Numbered from the stretch's first letter, positions 18,033-27,449 are shown. The stretch is DNA of 64,000 nucleotides from Paractinoplanes polyasparticus (GCF_019710575.1 NZ_JAHWFK010000011.1:103749-167748); one strand, 5' to 3'. Notes: generated by a model from the letters alone, not told the origin. Numbers and translations are program-made.

Positions 18033-20006
18033 TCATACCGTTACCAGGTCTTTGAGCTGGTCGTAGCGGGCGTCGCCGATGCCGTCGACCTTGCGGAGAT
18101 CGCCGACCGCGCGGAAGCCGCCCTGGGCGTCGCGGGCATCGAGGATGCGCTGGGCCAGCACCGGGCCCACGCCCGGCAGCTGGTCAAGGTCGGCGAGGGT
18201 GGCTGTGTTCAGGTTGAGCGGGGTGCCCGCGCCGGGGCCGGAAGCGGCCGGGCCGGAGGGCTGGACGACACCCGGAGGCGGAGTCACGCCGACCATGATG
18301 AGTTCGCCGTCGATCACCTTGCGGGCAAGGTTCAACACGGCCACGTCGACGCCCGGATCCGCACCGCCCGCGGCGGTCAGGGCGTCGGCGACCCGGGCTC
18401 CGGGCGCCAGGCGAACCAGGCCGGGCCGGCGGACCTTGCCACCCACCGCGACGACCACCTCGCTGGCGGCAGAGGACGGCCCACGGACCGCAGCGGACGG
18501 TTCGTCGCCGCTTTCCGACTGGACAGCGCCGAGCGGAGGCGGCGCGACGGGATCGATCTGGGGCCGCGAGCGCCACGCCAGCACGGCTGCAATCAGAATC
18601 ACCACGGCGGCGACGGCAGCCAGGGCACGAACGCCGCGACGTCCCGGATCGAAGGCGCTCAGCCCGAACCGGCGACCGCCGTCCTCCGTGCCACCAAAGG
18701 CGCCCGCGCCGGTCAGCCCCTCCGGTTCGGACGCATTCGAGTCATTCGAGCCGCTGAACTCGAACCGCTCCGCGGCCGGGTCGAACGTGTAGCTCTCGGA
18801 CGGCGGATAGCCCGCATCCGCCTGTTCGGCGATTCCGTCGCCGGCCGCGCGATAGAGCGGGTGGCCGGGCGCGTAGTAGGTCCCATTCTCCGAGGCCGTC
18901 CAGTCGGCCGGAGGCAGCCGACGCTCCGGAGGCGCGGGCACAGGCGCAGGCATTGGCACCGTTACAGGCACGGCCGTCCGGATACCGGCCCAGCCCGGCA
19001 ACGGCTCGGATTCAGGCATGAGATCTCCCAGGTGTGAAGTCAAAGGATCGGCACTTCCCACCACGGGGTACGCCCTCGTGCCCGCCCGCACCGCCACAAT
19101 GACCGGCGGCGGTGAAACAGCGACCGGCCCCGCCGCAGCAGAACCGGCCGAACCGACAGAGCCGCCGAGGCCGGCAGGGTCAGCCAACGCGGTACGACCG
19201 GGTGGACCATGAGACCCAAGTGCCGCAGCGCCGCCGGAGCGCACAGAGCCAGCCAACGCTGCCGCACCAGACGGCACAGCTGGGTCAGACGAGGCAGGAC
19301 CACGTGAGGCACCAGGGAAAGACGACGCAGCCGGGCCAGACGACCCGTTAAGTGCCGCTGGGCGAGTGAGATCCGGCGACGCCACGACGGCCGGCGTCGA
19401 GGCGATGGCGTGGTTCGACGCGAGATCGCTCACTGACGGTCCGGCGTCCTCGGCCGCGGGATGGTGCGAAGCCGGCGGCGTGGCCCACGGCGTCCCCGGC
19501 CGATAGCCGTCCGCCGAGGCGAGAGGAGCCGGCCCACCCGGCTCAGCAGGGCCAGGAGGCGCGACCGACCGGCCCGGGTGAAATACGGCGCTGGGCGCCG
19601 CCTCCAGGTTTACGTCGTCGGGCCAGGCCGGGATGATGTCGGACCACTGCAACGGCTCCCGCAGCTCGGCCAAATCGGCCAGCCCATCGCCAGGAGCCGC
19701 GGACGCAACGCCAATAGGCGCGGACGCAACGCCAGGAGCCGCAGACCCAACGCCAGGAGGCGCGGACGCAACGCCAAAAGCCGCAGACCCAACGCCAGAA
19801 GAGGGAGGGACAGACGCATCAAAGCCGGGCGGAGCGTCACCGAACGACGGCGGCTGGGACGGCAGAGGCCTGCCCCCGAAGGCGGACCCCCGCCCCGCAC
19901 CGCCGGAAACAGGGCTGGCAGCCGTCGGCAAGGATGGACCCGGGCGACCGAGGACCGACCGGAGCCTCTGGGCTACGGCGTCGTCGGGTGGCTTCCGCTC
20001 TCGCAC
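18033..20006 (-). CDS. comEA: Competence protein ComEA with long N-terminal extension
   Basis: A 657-residue DNA-binding competence protein. About 450 residues of Ala/Pro/Ser-rich sequence with GVGSAAPGVASAP repeats precede one membrane segment (ALAAVAAVVILIAAVLAW). Outside the cell come an SLBB domain (VVVAVGGKVRRPGLVRL to VIDGELIMVGV) and a helix-hairpin-helix pair (LNLNTATLADLDQLPGVGP, GGFRAVGDLRKVDGIG). Usual ComEA proteins are 200-350 residues. The GTG at 20006 is chosen because TAGCGT lies 7 nt upstream (leaderless). An internal ATG at 19019, with GGGAGA before it, would give a normal-sized 329-residue form. Confidence 0.85.
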   Translation of the reverse strand: MRERKPPDDAVAQRLRSVLGRPGPSLPTAASPVSGGAGRGSAFGGRPLPSQPPSFGDAPPGFDASVPPSSGVGSAAFGVASAPPGVGSAAPGVASAPIGVASAAPGDGLADLAELREPLQWSDIIPAWPDDVNLEAAPSAVFHPGRSVAPPGPAEPGGPAPLASADGYRPGTPWATPPASHHPAAEDAGPSVSDLASNHAIASTPAVVASPDLTRPAALNGSSGPAASSFPGASRGPASSDPAVPSGAAALAGSVRSGGAAALGSHGPPGRTALADPAGLGGSVGSAGSAAAGPVAVSPPPVIVAVRAGTRAYPVVGSADPLTSHLGDLMPESEPLPGWAGIRTAVPVTVPMPAPVPAPPERRLPPADWTASENGTYYAPGHPLYRAAGDGIAEQADAGYPPSESYTFDPAAERFEFSGSNDSNASEPEGLTGAGAFGGTEDGGRRFGLSAFDPGRRGVRALAAVAAVVILIAAVLAWRSRPQIDPVAPPPLGAVQSESGDEPSAAVRGPSSAASEVVVAVGGKVRRPGLVRLAPGARVADALTAAGGADPGVDVAVLNLARKVIDGELIMVGVTPPPGVVQPSGPAASGPGAGTPLNLNTATLADLDQLPGVGPVLAQRILDARDAQGGFRAVGDLRKVDGIGDARYDQLKDLVTV

Positions 20007-20013
20007 GCCACGC

Positions 20014-20019
20014 ACGCTA
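20014..20019 (-). promoter_or_regulatory. -10 element for a leaderless mRNA (comEA)
   Basis: TAGCGT on the minus strand, 7 nt before the GTG at 20006. Confidence 0.45.
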
Positions 20020-20105
20020 GGGAGTTTCCGGCCCCCGCGACCCCGCCCCTGTGGACAGAGGTGCATTGTGGATAACTCGGCGATCCGGCCGGGCTGTGAT
20101 ATGGG

Positions 20106-20879
20106 ATGAGCGTGACGACGAGCGAGAACGCGCTGGCCACGGCCATCGTCCGGCTGCGGGCGGCGGGTTGCGTCTTCGCCGAGGAGGAAGTGGCCGTCCT
20201 GCGTGACGCCGCCTCGGACGACGCGACCCTCGGCGTCCTCGTCGACCGCCGGGCTCGCGGCGAGCCCCTGGAGCAGGTGGTCGGTCACGCCGATTTCGCC
20301 GGCATCCGCGTACGCCTGCGGCCCGGCGTTTTTGTCCCCCGCGTCCGCAGCCGGCTGCTGGTCGAGCTGGCCGCCGCCCATCACCCCGGCGTGCTGCTCG
20401 ATCTCTGCTGCGGCTCCGGCGCTCTCGGCCTGGCCGTCCGTCACCGTCGCCCCCATGTCGAACTGCACGCCGCCGACCTCGACCCCACCGCCACCGCCTG
20501 CGCCCGCGACAACGGCGTTCCCCGCGTCTACCAGGGGGACCTTTTCGCCCCGCTCCCCCCGGCCCTGCATCACCGCGTTGATGTCCTGCTGGCCAACGTC
20601 CCGTACGTGGCCACCGCCCACCTCCCGTTCCTGCCGTCCGAGGCCCGAGATCATGAGCCGCGCACGGCCCTCGACGGCGGCCGGGATGGTCTTGATATCT
20701 TTCGCCGCGTCGCCGGGAGCGCTCCCATCTGGCTCGCCGACGGCGGCGTCCTGCTTTCCGAGGTCACCGAAGCCCAGGAACGGCCGGCGATCGAGGCCCT
20801 GCGGAAATCGGGTCTGGACGGCGAGGTGATCTGGGACGAAGATCTCGATGCCCGAGTGATCAGGGCCCGGAAGGTCTAG
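20106..20879 (+). CDS. PrmC/HemK-related N5-glutamine methyltransferase homologue
   Basis: A 257-residue class I SAM methyltransferase. The SAM loop is LLDLCCGSGALGLAV (about residues 98-112), the acidic strand LHAADLDPTA, and motif IV is ANVPYVAT in place of the NPPY of release-factor methyltransferase PrmC. The NVPY form marks the PrmC-related subfamily whose target is unproven. Its stop codon overlaps the next gene's GTG (TAGTG), so the two are coupled. Divergent from comEA. A separate true prmC would be expected elsewhere in the genome. Confidence 0.85.
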   Translation: MSVTTSENALATAIVRLRAAGCVFAEEEVAVLRDAASDDATLGVLVDRRARGEPLEQVVGHADFAGIRVRLRPGVFVPRVRSRLLVELAAAHHPGVLLDLCCGSGALGLAVRHRRPHVELHAADLDPTATACARDNGVPRVYQGDLFAPLPPALHHRVDVLLANVPYVATAHLPFLPSEARDHEPRTALDGGRDGLDIFRRVAGSAPIWLADGGVLLSEVTEAQERPAIEALRKSGLDGEVIWDEDLDARVIRARKV

Positions 20880-21895
20880 TGACGATGCGAAGGTTGGCGC
20901 GGGTCAGGTTGGCCACCCAGGTGGTGCGGCAGCTGCGCAAGGCCGGCTTCAAGGCCGTACGCTACGACGCCCGAGCCTTCGAGGTCCGTTTCGCCCCTAA
21001 TATCCAGCAAGAGCCGTCCATCGTCGATCTGGCTCCGCTGCTCGCCAAGAGCCGCAAACAGGTCAAGAGCTACCTGTCCGGGCTGACCGCCAACCCCGTT
21101 CCCCCGACCTGGCAGCTGGCTCGGCCCCTGCTCCGGCCCGTCCTCCGCGGCTGCACCCCGGGCACGCCGCTGAGCCGCCCAGCCCTGCCCTACCTCTTCG
21201 AGTACGTCGTCATCGATCACCCCGAGGCGATGACCTACGTCACCGCGGAACAGATCGACACCTGGGCCGTACGCCCGGACGAGGTCTTCGCGGCGGCCCG
21301 GTCCAACCTGGTGGGCGCCACCCTCAAGAGCGCCCCCACCGAGGTCGTCCGCTTCGTCGACGACGGCGACGCGTACTGGAGCTCGCATCTGTTGCTGCAG
21401 CACTGGCTGGAACGCCTCGCACCCCAGGTCGACGGGCCGCCGCTGGCGTTCGTCCCCGAGCGCGGCACCCTCCTGATCACCTCGGCGACCAGCCCTCACC
21501 TGCGGGCCCTCTTCGCCCAGGCCGAGGAGCTCTACGCCCGGTCGGCCCGCCCCATCACCCCGATGGCGTACGTCAGTGATGCCAACGGCTGCACGGTGCC
21601 CTACACCGCCGACCCGGGCCATCCCCTGCACCACGTGGTCCAGCGTGCTCAGGCCATCCTCGCCGTTCAGGAGTACGCCCGCCAGGCCACCCACCTCACC
21701 GAGCCCGCGGCCGACCTGGAGGTGGTGGGTGACGACGGCGCCGGCTGGCGCACCCGGGCCGCCTGGGACGAGAAGTCCCTGCTCCCCACGGCCGACGAGG
21801 TGATCATCGGCGACCGCACGATCCCCTGGTCCGAGCTGGCTCCCCGCCTGGAACCGGTCACCGGCCTCAACCCGATCCGGTGGCAGCGCGGCTAG
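20879..21895 (+). CDS. Conserved protein of unknown function coupled to the methyltransferase
   Basis: A 338-residue soluble protein opening with a basic MRRLARVRLATQVVRQLRKAGF helix. It contains YVTAEQIDTWAVRPDEVFAAARSNL, a segment reminiscent of the DUF1444/YtpQ family, and several acidic C-terminal stretches. No catalytic motif is evident. GTG 20879 overlaps the preceding stop; an ATG at 20885 is an alternative. The last four bases overlap the convergent degV stop. Family assignment is weak; it may simply be a conserved actinomycete orphan. Confidence 0.6.
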   Translation: MTMRRLARVRLATQVVRQLRKAGFKAVRYDARAFEVRFAPNIQQEPSIVDLAPLLAKSRKQVKSYLSGLTANPVPPTWQLARPLLRPVLRGCTPGTPLSRPALPYLFEYVVIDHPEAMTYVTAEQIDTWAVRPDEVFAAARSNLVGATLKSAPTEVVRFVDDGDAYWSSHLLLQHWLERLAPQVDGPPLAFVPERGTLLITSATSPHLRALFAQAEELYARSARPITPMAYVSDANGCTVPYTADPGHPLHHVVQRAQAILAVQEYARQATHLTEPAADLEVVGDDGAGWRTRAAWDEKSLLPTADEVIIGDRTIPWSELAPRLEPVTGLNPIRWQRG

Positions 21896-22740
21896 CCGCG
21901 GCGGTGCACCACGACGCCGGCCAGGCCCGGCCCCACGTGCGCGGCCACCACGGCGCCGACCTCGGTCAGGTAGCAGTCGCGAAGCCTGTCCCCCAGCCGC
22001 ATCGCAATCGCGTCGGCCAGCGCTGCCGCCCGGTCCGGCTGCTCGAGGTGGTGCACGGCGATGTCGACCTCCCCCTCCCCGGAGGCCTCCACGGCCAGGT
22101 CGACGAGCTTCGCCAGCGCCCGCCCGGCCGTCCGCACGCGGTCCGTGACCACGATCGCGCCGTCCGCTATGTGCAGGATCGGCTTGACCGACAGGGCCGT
22201 GCCGAGCAGCGCCGACGCCGCCCCGATGCGTCCGCCGCGGCGCAGGAACTCGAGCGTGTCGACGTAGAAGAGCGTGCTCACCCGCGAAACGTGGTCGACC
22301 GCCACCCGCCGTACGGAATCAAGGTCTTGACCTTCGCGGGCCGCAGCCGCCGCCGCGAGGGCCGCGAATCCCAGCCCCATGCCGGCCGTGCCGCTGTCGA
22401 CCACCTCGACGCGCGGCCCCAGCTCGAGCGCGGCCAGAGAGGCCGCCTCGAAGGTGCCGGAGAGCTTGGCCGACAGGTGGATCGAGACGATGCCGTCGGC
22501 GCCGGCGTCGAGCAACCGCTGGTACGCCGCCGAGAACTGGGACGGCGCGGGCCGTGACGTGCTGACCGCGGCGCGGCGCTCACCCAGCGCCCGGGCCACC
22601 TCGGCCGGCTGGATCTCGAGCCCTTCGAGCCCGTCCTCGCCGTTGATGACCACCGTGAGGGGCACGACGGTCAGCTCATACGAGCCGCTGAGTTCGGCGG
22701 GCAGGTACGCGGTGGAGTCGGTGACGACCGCGACGGGCAT
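21892..22740 (-). CDS. DegV family protein (fatty-acid binding)
   Basis: A 282-residue DegV/FakB-type protein. VAVVTDSTAYLPAEL is the N-terminal phosphate/lipid-head motif, STSRPAPSQF and IHLSAKLSGTF are the conserved S/T motifs around the carboxylate, and VEFLRRGGRI-like sequence (TLEFLRRGGRIGAAS) follows. DegV proteins present fatty acids to FakA kinases in Firmicutes; actinobacterial roles are less clear. A minus-strand TACCGT lies 6 nt before the ATG. Confidence 0.9.
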   Translation of the reverse strand: MPVAVVTDSTAYLPAELSGSYELTVVPLTVVINGEDGLEGLEIQPAEVARALGERRAAVSTSRPAPSQFSAAYQRLLDAGADGIVSIHLSAKLSGTFEAASLAALELGPRVEVVDSGTAGMGLGFAALAAAAAAREGQDLDSVRRVAVDHVSRVSTLFYVDTLEFLRRGGRIGAASALLGTALSVKPILHIADGAIVVTDRVRTAGRALAKLVDLAVEASGEGEVDIAVHHLEQPDRAAALADAIAMRLGDRLRDCYLTEVGAVVAAHVGPGLAGVVVHRRG

Positions 22741-22746
22741 GCGGGC

Positions 22747-22752
22747 ACGGTA
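22747..22752 (-). promoter_or_regulatory. -10 element for a leaderless mRNA (degV-family gene)
   Basis: TACCGT on the minus strand, 6 nt before the ATG at 22740. Confidence 0.45.
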
Positions 22753-22777
22753 GCCGATCGGCTCCGTCCCTGGTGAA

Positions 22778-23197
22778 TCAGCCCTTCTCGACCGACACGA
22801 CGATGAACGGCACGCCCTGCTGGCAGGTGGACATCATGTTGGGCTGGGCCTGGCCGACGATCTTGACCTTGCTGCCCACGGCAGCGTCGGCGCGCATTGC
22901 CGGGTCGTCGAAGATCAGCAGGTGGGAGCCCGCTTTGTCGGTGAGGAGCAGGCAGTTGGGCTCGACGCCGGCGGTCACCGTGCCGGTGATGGTCTGGCCG
23001 CCGGCCGCCGGGCGCCCGGACGACGGCTCGCCCGCCGGGCCGCTGGTCTTGGCCGAGGGCAGGGGCAGGTCGATCACGTCCGAGGCGGACGGGGAGGGGG
23101 CGGCGGCCGGTGCTGCGGCGCCGCTGTCGGTCGCGTTGTTGGCGCAGCCGGCGGCGAGAACCAGAAGCAGCAGGGCGGGAACGGTCCGTTTCACCAT
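22778..23197 (-). CDS. Small lipoprotein with OB-like domain
   Basis: A 139-residue lipoprotein: MVKRTVPALLLLVLAAGC is a signal peptide with lipobox LAAGC (lipidated Cys at 18). A Ser/Ala/Pro-rich linker runs to about residue 65, then a beta-rich domain, TITGTVTAGVEPNCLLLTD to TCQQGVPFIVVSVEKG. It has two cysteines that could form a disulfide, and the strand pattern is like a small OB fold. Ligand and role unknown. It is separated by 37 bp from the degV gene and on the same strand, so it may be cotranscribed. Confidence 0.75.
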   Translation of the reverse strand: MVKRTVPALLLLVLAAGCANNATDSGAAAPAAAPSPSASDVIDLPLPSAKTSGPAGEPSSGRPAAGGQTITGTVTAGVEPNCLLLTDKAGSHLLIFDDPAMRADAAVGSKVKIVGQAQPNMMSTCQQGVPFIVVSVEKG

Positions 23198-23237
23198 GAT
23201 GCTTGGACGCTACCGGATCACCGGCGGTTCCCCGTGA

Positions 23238-23867
23238 TCAGACCGGCGGTGGCACCGGGCGCTCGCTGAACGGGCCGACGTTGTAGGCCGCGACCTGCCA
23301 GCCGCGCTTGTCGTCGAGGGTCAGCTCGATCCAGTGGCAGTTCTGGAGGGCCCGCAGCGTGCGCAGCTGCTCGATCGGCCAGCCCAGCAGGTGACCGACA
23401 CCCTGGCGGGCGGCGGCGCCGTGCGTGGCGACCACGACCGTGCCGCCGGGCGGAGCGAGAGCAGCCGCGTCGAGCACCGCGTCGGACACGCGCCGGCCCA
23501 GCTCGTCGAGGGATTCGACGTCGCCGCCGACCTCTTGCCCGGCCTGCCAGCGGGCGTGCTGGTCGGGAAAGAGCCGAGCCACCTCGGTCATGGTGTGGCC
23601 CTGCCAGGCGCCGAAGTACCGCTCGCGCAGCCGCTTGTCGTAGCTGATCGACAGCCCGGTGAGCGCGGCCAGCGCCGCTGCGGTGTCGGCCGAGCGGCGC
23701 AGGTCGCTGCTGACGATCGCGCTGGGTTTCAGCTTGACCAGGAGCTCGGCGGCGTCGACGGCCTGCTGGCGGCCGAGGTCGTTGAGCGACACGTCGGTCT
23801 GCCCCTGGACGCGGTTGCCCGCGTTCCAGTCCGTGTTGCCGTGACGCCAGACGATGAGCCTCGTCAC
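23238..23867 (-). CDS. Histidine phosphatase family protein (GpgP-like position)
   Basis: A 209-residue phosphoglycerate-mutase-fold phosphatase: VWRHGNTDWNAGNRVQGQTD has the catalytic RHG, with IVSSDLRRSADTA and RERYFGAWQGHT following and VVVATHGAAARQGV holding the second His. Coupled to rsfS by GTGA. In mycobacteria the gene in this exact place (nadD-rsfS-x) is gpgP, glucosyl-3-phosphoglycerate phosphatase, so that is the best guess by position; sequence alone supports only the broad family. Confidence 0.85.
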   Translation of the reverse strand: MTRLIVWRHGNTDWNAGNRVQGQTDVSLNDLGRQQAVDAAELLVKLKPSAIVSSDLRRSADTAAALAALTGLSISYDKRLRERYFGAWQGHTMTEVARLFPDQHARWQAGQEVGGDVESLDELGRRVSDAVLDAAALAPPGGTVVVATHGAAARQGVGHLLGWPIEQLRTLRALQNCHWIELTLDDKRGWQVAAYNVGPFSERPVPPPV

Positions 23868-24253
23868 GACGCTTCGGCGTCGGCCAGGTCGCGGTCGACG
23901 AACGGGATCATCGGGCAGTCCTTCCACAGCTTGTCGAGGGCGTAGAACTCGCGTTCCTCGGCGTGCTGGATGTGGATGACGATGTCGACGTAGTCGAGCA
24001 GCACCCACCGGCCCTGGCGCTCGCCCTCGCGACGGACGGGCTTTGCCTTCTCGGGGAGGTTGAGCAGTGCTTCCTCGACCGCGTCGACGATCGCGACGAC
24101 CTGACGGTCGTTGGACGCGGAGGCGATCACGAAAGCGTCGGTGATGTAGAGCTGGTCGCCGACATCGATCACGACGATGTCTTGCGCCTTCTTGTCGGCG
24201 GCGGCCTGGGCGGCCGTCATCGCCAGTTCAAGAGCGCGTTCGCTGACGGGCAA
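23864..24253 (-). CDS. rsfS: Ribosomal silencing factor RsfS
   Basis: A 129-residue protein that binds L14 and blocks subunit joining under starvation. Core sequences AAADKKAQDIVVIDVGDQLYITDAFVIAS and GRWVLLDYVDIVIHIQHAEEREFYALDKLW are diagnostic. Middle gene of a nadD-rsfS-phosphatase operon; its stop overlaps the phosphatase start by GTGA, so the downstream gene depends on its translation. Confidence 0.96.
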   Translation of the reverse strand: MPVSERALELAMTAAQAAADKKAQDIVVIDVGDQLYITDAFVIASASNDRQVVAIVDAVEEALLNLPEKAKPVRREGERQGRWVLLDYVDIVIHIQHAEEREFYALDKLWKDCPMIPFVDRDLADAEAS

Positions 24254-24293
24254 GAGAGTCCTCTCGGTCTGAGAATCTGGTCAGTCAAGCGTC

Positions 24294-24902
24294 TCACACC
24301 GGTGTGACATTTCCCGACCCCCGATAGAGGCCCCGCTTGTTGATGTATTGCACGACACCGTCGGGCACCAGGTACCAGACCGGCTCACCGGCGGCCACGC
24401 GGTCGCGGCACGCGGTCGAGGAGATCGCCATGGCCGGCACCTCGACCAGCGTGACGCTGTCGTCCGGCAGGTGGTCGTCGGTGAGCTCGAAGCCGGGCCG
24501 GGTGACGCCCACGAAATGGGCCAGGGCCAGCATCTCGAGGGCGTCCTTCCAGCTCAGGATCCGGTTCAGCGCGTCCGCGCCGGTGATGAAGTAGAGCGCG
24601 GCGTCGGCGCCGAACACGGCTCGCATGTCACGCAGGGTGTCGATCGTGTAGGTGGGGCCGTCCCGGTCGATGTCGGCCCGGCTGACGTGGAAGCCCGGGT
24701 TGGACGCGGTGGCGATGACCGTCATCAGGTAACGGTCCTCGGCCGGCGAGACCCGGCCCTTCTCGTACGGCTGACCGGTGGGCACGAAGACGACCTCGTC
24801 CAGGTCGAATCGTGCCTGCACCTCGCTCGCCGCGACCAGGTGGCCGTGATGGATGGGGTCGAACGTCCCGCCCATGATGCCTATCCGCCGCCGTGAAGAC
24901 AT
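24294..24902 (-). CDS. nadD: Nicotinate-nucleotide adenylyltransferase
   Basis: A 202-residue enzyme making deamido-NAD from nicotinate mononucleotide and ATP. The nucleotidyl-transferase motif is [19 protein letters not shown] near the N-terminus; [17 protein letters not shown] and the late [21 protein letters not shown] (ISSTxxR motif) are present. I chose the ATG at 24902 ([12 protein letters not shown]); a TTG at 24953 would add 17 unconserved residues. First gene of the nadD-rsfS-phosphatase operon, 58 bp downstream of pepN. Confidence 0.94.
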   Translation of the reverse strand: MSSRRRIGIMGGTFDPIHHGHLVAASEVQARFDLDEVVFVPTGQPYEKGRVSPAEDRYLMTVIATASNPGFHVSRADIDRDGPTYTIDTLRDMRAVFGADAALYFITGADALNRILSWKDALEMLALAHFVGVTRPGFELTDDHLPDDSVTLVEVPAMAISSTACRDRVAAGEPVWYLVPDGVVQYINKRGLYRGSGNVTPV

Positions 24903-24959
24903 TCGTGAAGGATAGGTCTTTTTCCGATCAAGGACGGCGGGCGGGGTGGACAACGGAGA

Positions 24960-27449
24960 TCAACGGGCGTCCAGAGCCCGGCGGACATCGTCGTCCGCGT
25001 CCAGCACCACGCGGCGCAGGATCGGGTCGAGACGAGCGTCGGCGAGAAGGTCGGCCGCCAGGTCGCGGGTGCGCTGCTCGACCACCAGGCCCGGATAGGC
25101 CGCAGCGGCCGTACGCTCGGCGCTCATGCCGCTGCGCAGCCGCATCATGGCGGGCATCTCGGCGAAGTAGCGCGGCACGTAGTCGCGCAGCAGGTCGAGC
25201 TGCTCGGCCTGCCAGAAGCCGGAAGCGGTCATCTCGACCAGGCGGTTCGAGAGCGCGGCGTCCCCGATGATCGCGGCCCAGGCCAGCGCCTTGGCGTCGG
25301 GGTCGGGGCGGGCGGCCCGGCAGCGGGCGGCCCACTGCTCGCCGGTGGCACTGCGGTCACGCTCGAACTCGGCGTCGATCACCTCGGTGCCGGCCGCACC
25401 GAGCACGGCCAGGCGGTAGACGATCAGCCAGCGCAGGTCGGCGTCGACCGCGAGGCCGTCGGGCACGGCGCCGCCGTCGAGCCAGTCGCGCAGGCGGGCG
25501 ATGTCGACGGTGGCGCCGATCAGTCCGCGGGCCGCGGCCAGCTGGCGTGAGCCGCCCGGCTCCGAGACCGCGAGCAGCCGGTCGGCGGCCTGCGCGACCA
25601 GCTCGAGGGCGGCCGGGCGGGTCTCGGGGGTGGAGTAGCGGTCGACCAGGCTGCGGGTGGCCCGCAGCACGTCCTCGACGATCACCACCTCGGACTCGAC
25701 CGGCAACGCGGCCAGCGCCAGCGTGACCAGCTCGGCCACCGGACGCTCGCCGTCGACGACCGCGTCGAGCGTGGCCGCCCAGAGCACGGCGCGGGCCAGC
25801 GAGTCGCCGATCAGGGGCAGCAGGGCCGGCACGGCGGCGGTCGACTGCTCGTCGAGCCGGATCTTCGCGTACGTGAGGTCACCGTCGTTGAGCAGCAGCA
25901 GGTCGGCCACCGGCTCGCCGGCGAGCTCGGGCAGCTCGGTGCGGCCGGTCGCGCCGACCTCGACCTCGATCAGCTTGCGCCGGACGAGGGCGCCGTCGGC
26001 CCGGTCCCACAGGCCGATCCCGAGCCGGTGCGGGCGCAGCGTCGGATAGGCGCCGGGCGCGGTCTGCTCGATGACCACCGACGAGTACGAGGAACCGTCG
26101 ACCTCGAAGGACGAGCGCAGCGTGTTGACCTGGGCCCGGCGCAGCCAGACGTCGGCCCAGGCGGTCAGGTCGCGCCCGCTGGCCGCGGACAGCGCGCCGA
26201 GCAGGTCGGCCAGCGTCGCGTTGCCGTAGGCGTGGGCCGCGAAGTGCGCGTTGACGCCGGTCCGGAACGCCTCGTCGCCCACGAAGGCGACCAGTTGCTT
26301 GAGAACGGCCGCACCCTTGGCGTACGAGATGCCGTCGAAGTTCAGCAGCGCCTGGTCGGTGTCGGAGACCTCGGCCGGCGCCACCGGATGGGTCGACGGG
26401 TGCTGGTCGGCGCGCAGACCCCAGGCCTTGCGCTGCATGGCGAAGGTGGTCCAGGTGCCCGGGAACCGTGTCGCCTCGGCCGCGATGCGGGTACCCATGT
26501 ACTCGGCGAACGACTCGTTCAGCCACAGGTCGTCCCACCAGGCCATGGTCACCAGGTCGCCGAACCACATGTGTGCCATCTCGTGGGCGATCACGTTGGC
26601 CCGGTGCTCGCGCTCGCTGTCGGTCACCGCGGAGCGGTAGATGAACTCGTCGCGGAAGACCACCAGGCCCGGGTACTCCATCGCGCCGAAGTTGAACTCG
26701 GGGGCGAACGCCTGCTGGTAGTGGCCGAACGGGTACCGGATGTCGAAGATCTCGTGGTAACGGTCGAAGCACTGCTTGGTGACCTCGAAGATCTCGGCGG
26801 CCTCGGCCTCCAGCGCCCCGGCCAGCGCGGCTCGTGCGTAGAGGGCCAGCGGGATGCCGTCGTGCGAGTCGGTGACCTCGTGGTACGGCCCGGCGATGAG
26901 GGAGCACAGGTAGGTCGAGATCGGCTTGGTGGCCGCGAACTCCCACCGCCCGTTGGTCCCCGAGAGCAGCGGCCCGTTGGCGGCGACCCGCCAGCTCGAG
27001 GGCGCCGTCACGGTGATCCGGAACGACGCCTTGAGGTCGGGCTGGTCGAACGCGGGCAGGATCCGGCCCGCGTTGTTGATGAACATGTGCTGGTAGATGT
27101 AGACCGAGCCGTCCGCCGGGTCGACGTATTTGTGCAGGCCCTCACCGGTGTTCGAGTAGCGCATGACGGCCTCGACGGCCAGCTCGTTGACGTCGGCCAG
27201 GCCGGTGAGCAGCAGCCGGCCGTCGACGAGCGCCGAGTCGGGCAGCGGCGACCCGTTCAGCGTCATCTTGCCGGCGCGCACCGGCTCGAACTCGAGGAAC
27301 GTCGATGCGCCCTCGTGAGCGTCGAAACGCACCACCGTGCGGGAACCGAAGGTGTCGCCCTCGGTGGTGAGGTCGAGGTCGACCTCGTATTCGCGGACAT
27401 CGACGGTGGCGGCCCGGGCGGTAGCCTCGGCGCGGGTCAGGCTCGGCAT
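24960..27449 (-). CDS. pepN: Aminopeptidase N (M1 family)
   Basis: An 829-residue zinc aminopeptidase removing N-terminal residues from peptides. The zinc site is VIAHEMAHMWFGDLVT with NESFAEY about 19 residues on (HExxH-x18-E). The exopeptidase motif reads FGAMEYPG rather than the usual GAMEN. The N-terminal saddle domain, catalytic domain and C-terminal helical ERAP1-like domain are all present. ATG at 27449 gives MPSLTRAEATARA, a typical actinobacterial start. Divergent from the trpS leader; the gap holds both promoters. Confidence 0.93.
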   Translation of the reverse strand: MPSLTRAEATARAATVDVREYEVDLDLTTEGDTFGSRTVVRFDAHEGASTFLEFEPVRAGKMTLNGSPLPDSALVDGRLLLTGLADVNELAVEAVMRYSNTGEGLHKYVDPADGSVYIYQHMFINNAGRILPAFDQPDLKASFRITVTAPSSWRVAANGPLLSGTNGRWEFAATKPISTYLCSLIAGPYHEVTDSHDGIPLALYARAALAGALEAEAAEIFEVTKQCFDRYHEIFDIRYPFGHYQQAFAPEFNFGAMEYPGLVVFRDEFIYRSAVTDSEREHRANVIAHEMAHMWFGDLVTMAWWDDLWLNESFAEYMGTRIAAEATRFPGTWTTFAMQRKAWGLRADQHPSTHPVAPAEVSDTDQALLNFDGISYAKGAAVLKQLVAFVGDEAFRTGVNAHFAAHAYGNATLADLLGALSAASGRDLTAWADVWLRRAQVNTLRSSFEVDGSSYSSVVIEQTAPGAYPTLRPHRLGIGLWDRADGALVRRKLIEVEVGATGRTELPELAGEPVADLLLLNDGDLTYAKIRLDEQSTAAVPALLPLIGDSLARAVLWAATLDAVVDGERPVAELVTLALAALPVESEVVIVEDVLRATRSLVDRYSTPETRPAALELVAQAADRLLAVSEPGGSRQLAAARGLIGATVDIARLRDWLDGGAVPDGLAVDADLRWLIVYRLAVLGAAGTEVIDAEFERDRSATGEQWAARCRAARPDPDAKALAWAAIIGDAALSNRLVEMTASGFWQAEQLDLLRDYVPRYFAEMPAMMRLRSGMSAERTAAAAYPGLVVEQRTRDLAADLLADARLDPILRRVVLDADDDVRRALDAR

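Noticed and set aside
17773..18036. Possible small lipoprotein with two LLxGCA motifs
   Set aside because: The two motifs are the same 69-bp tandem repeat read in another frame; no signal-peptide start or conserved sequence.
19017..20006. Separate gene upstream of a short comEA
   Set aside because: The frame is continuous with comEA without a stop and begins at a plausible leaderless GTG, so one long protein is simpler; the short form is noted as an alternative.
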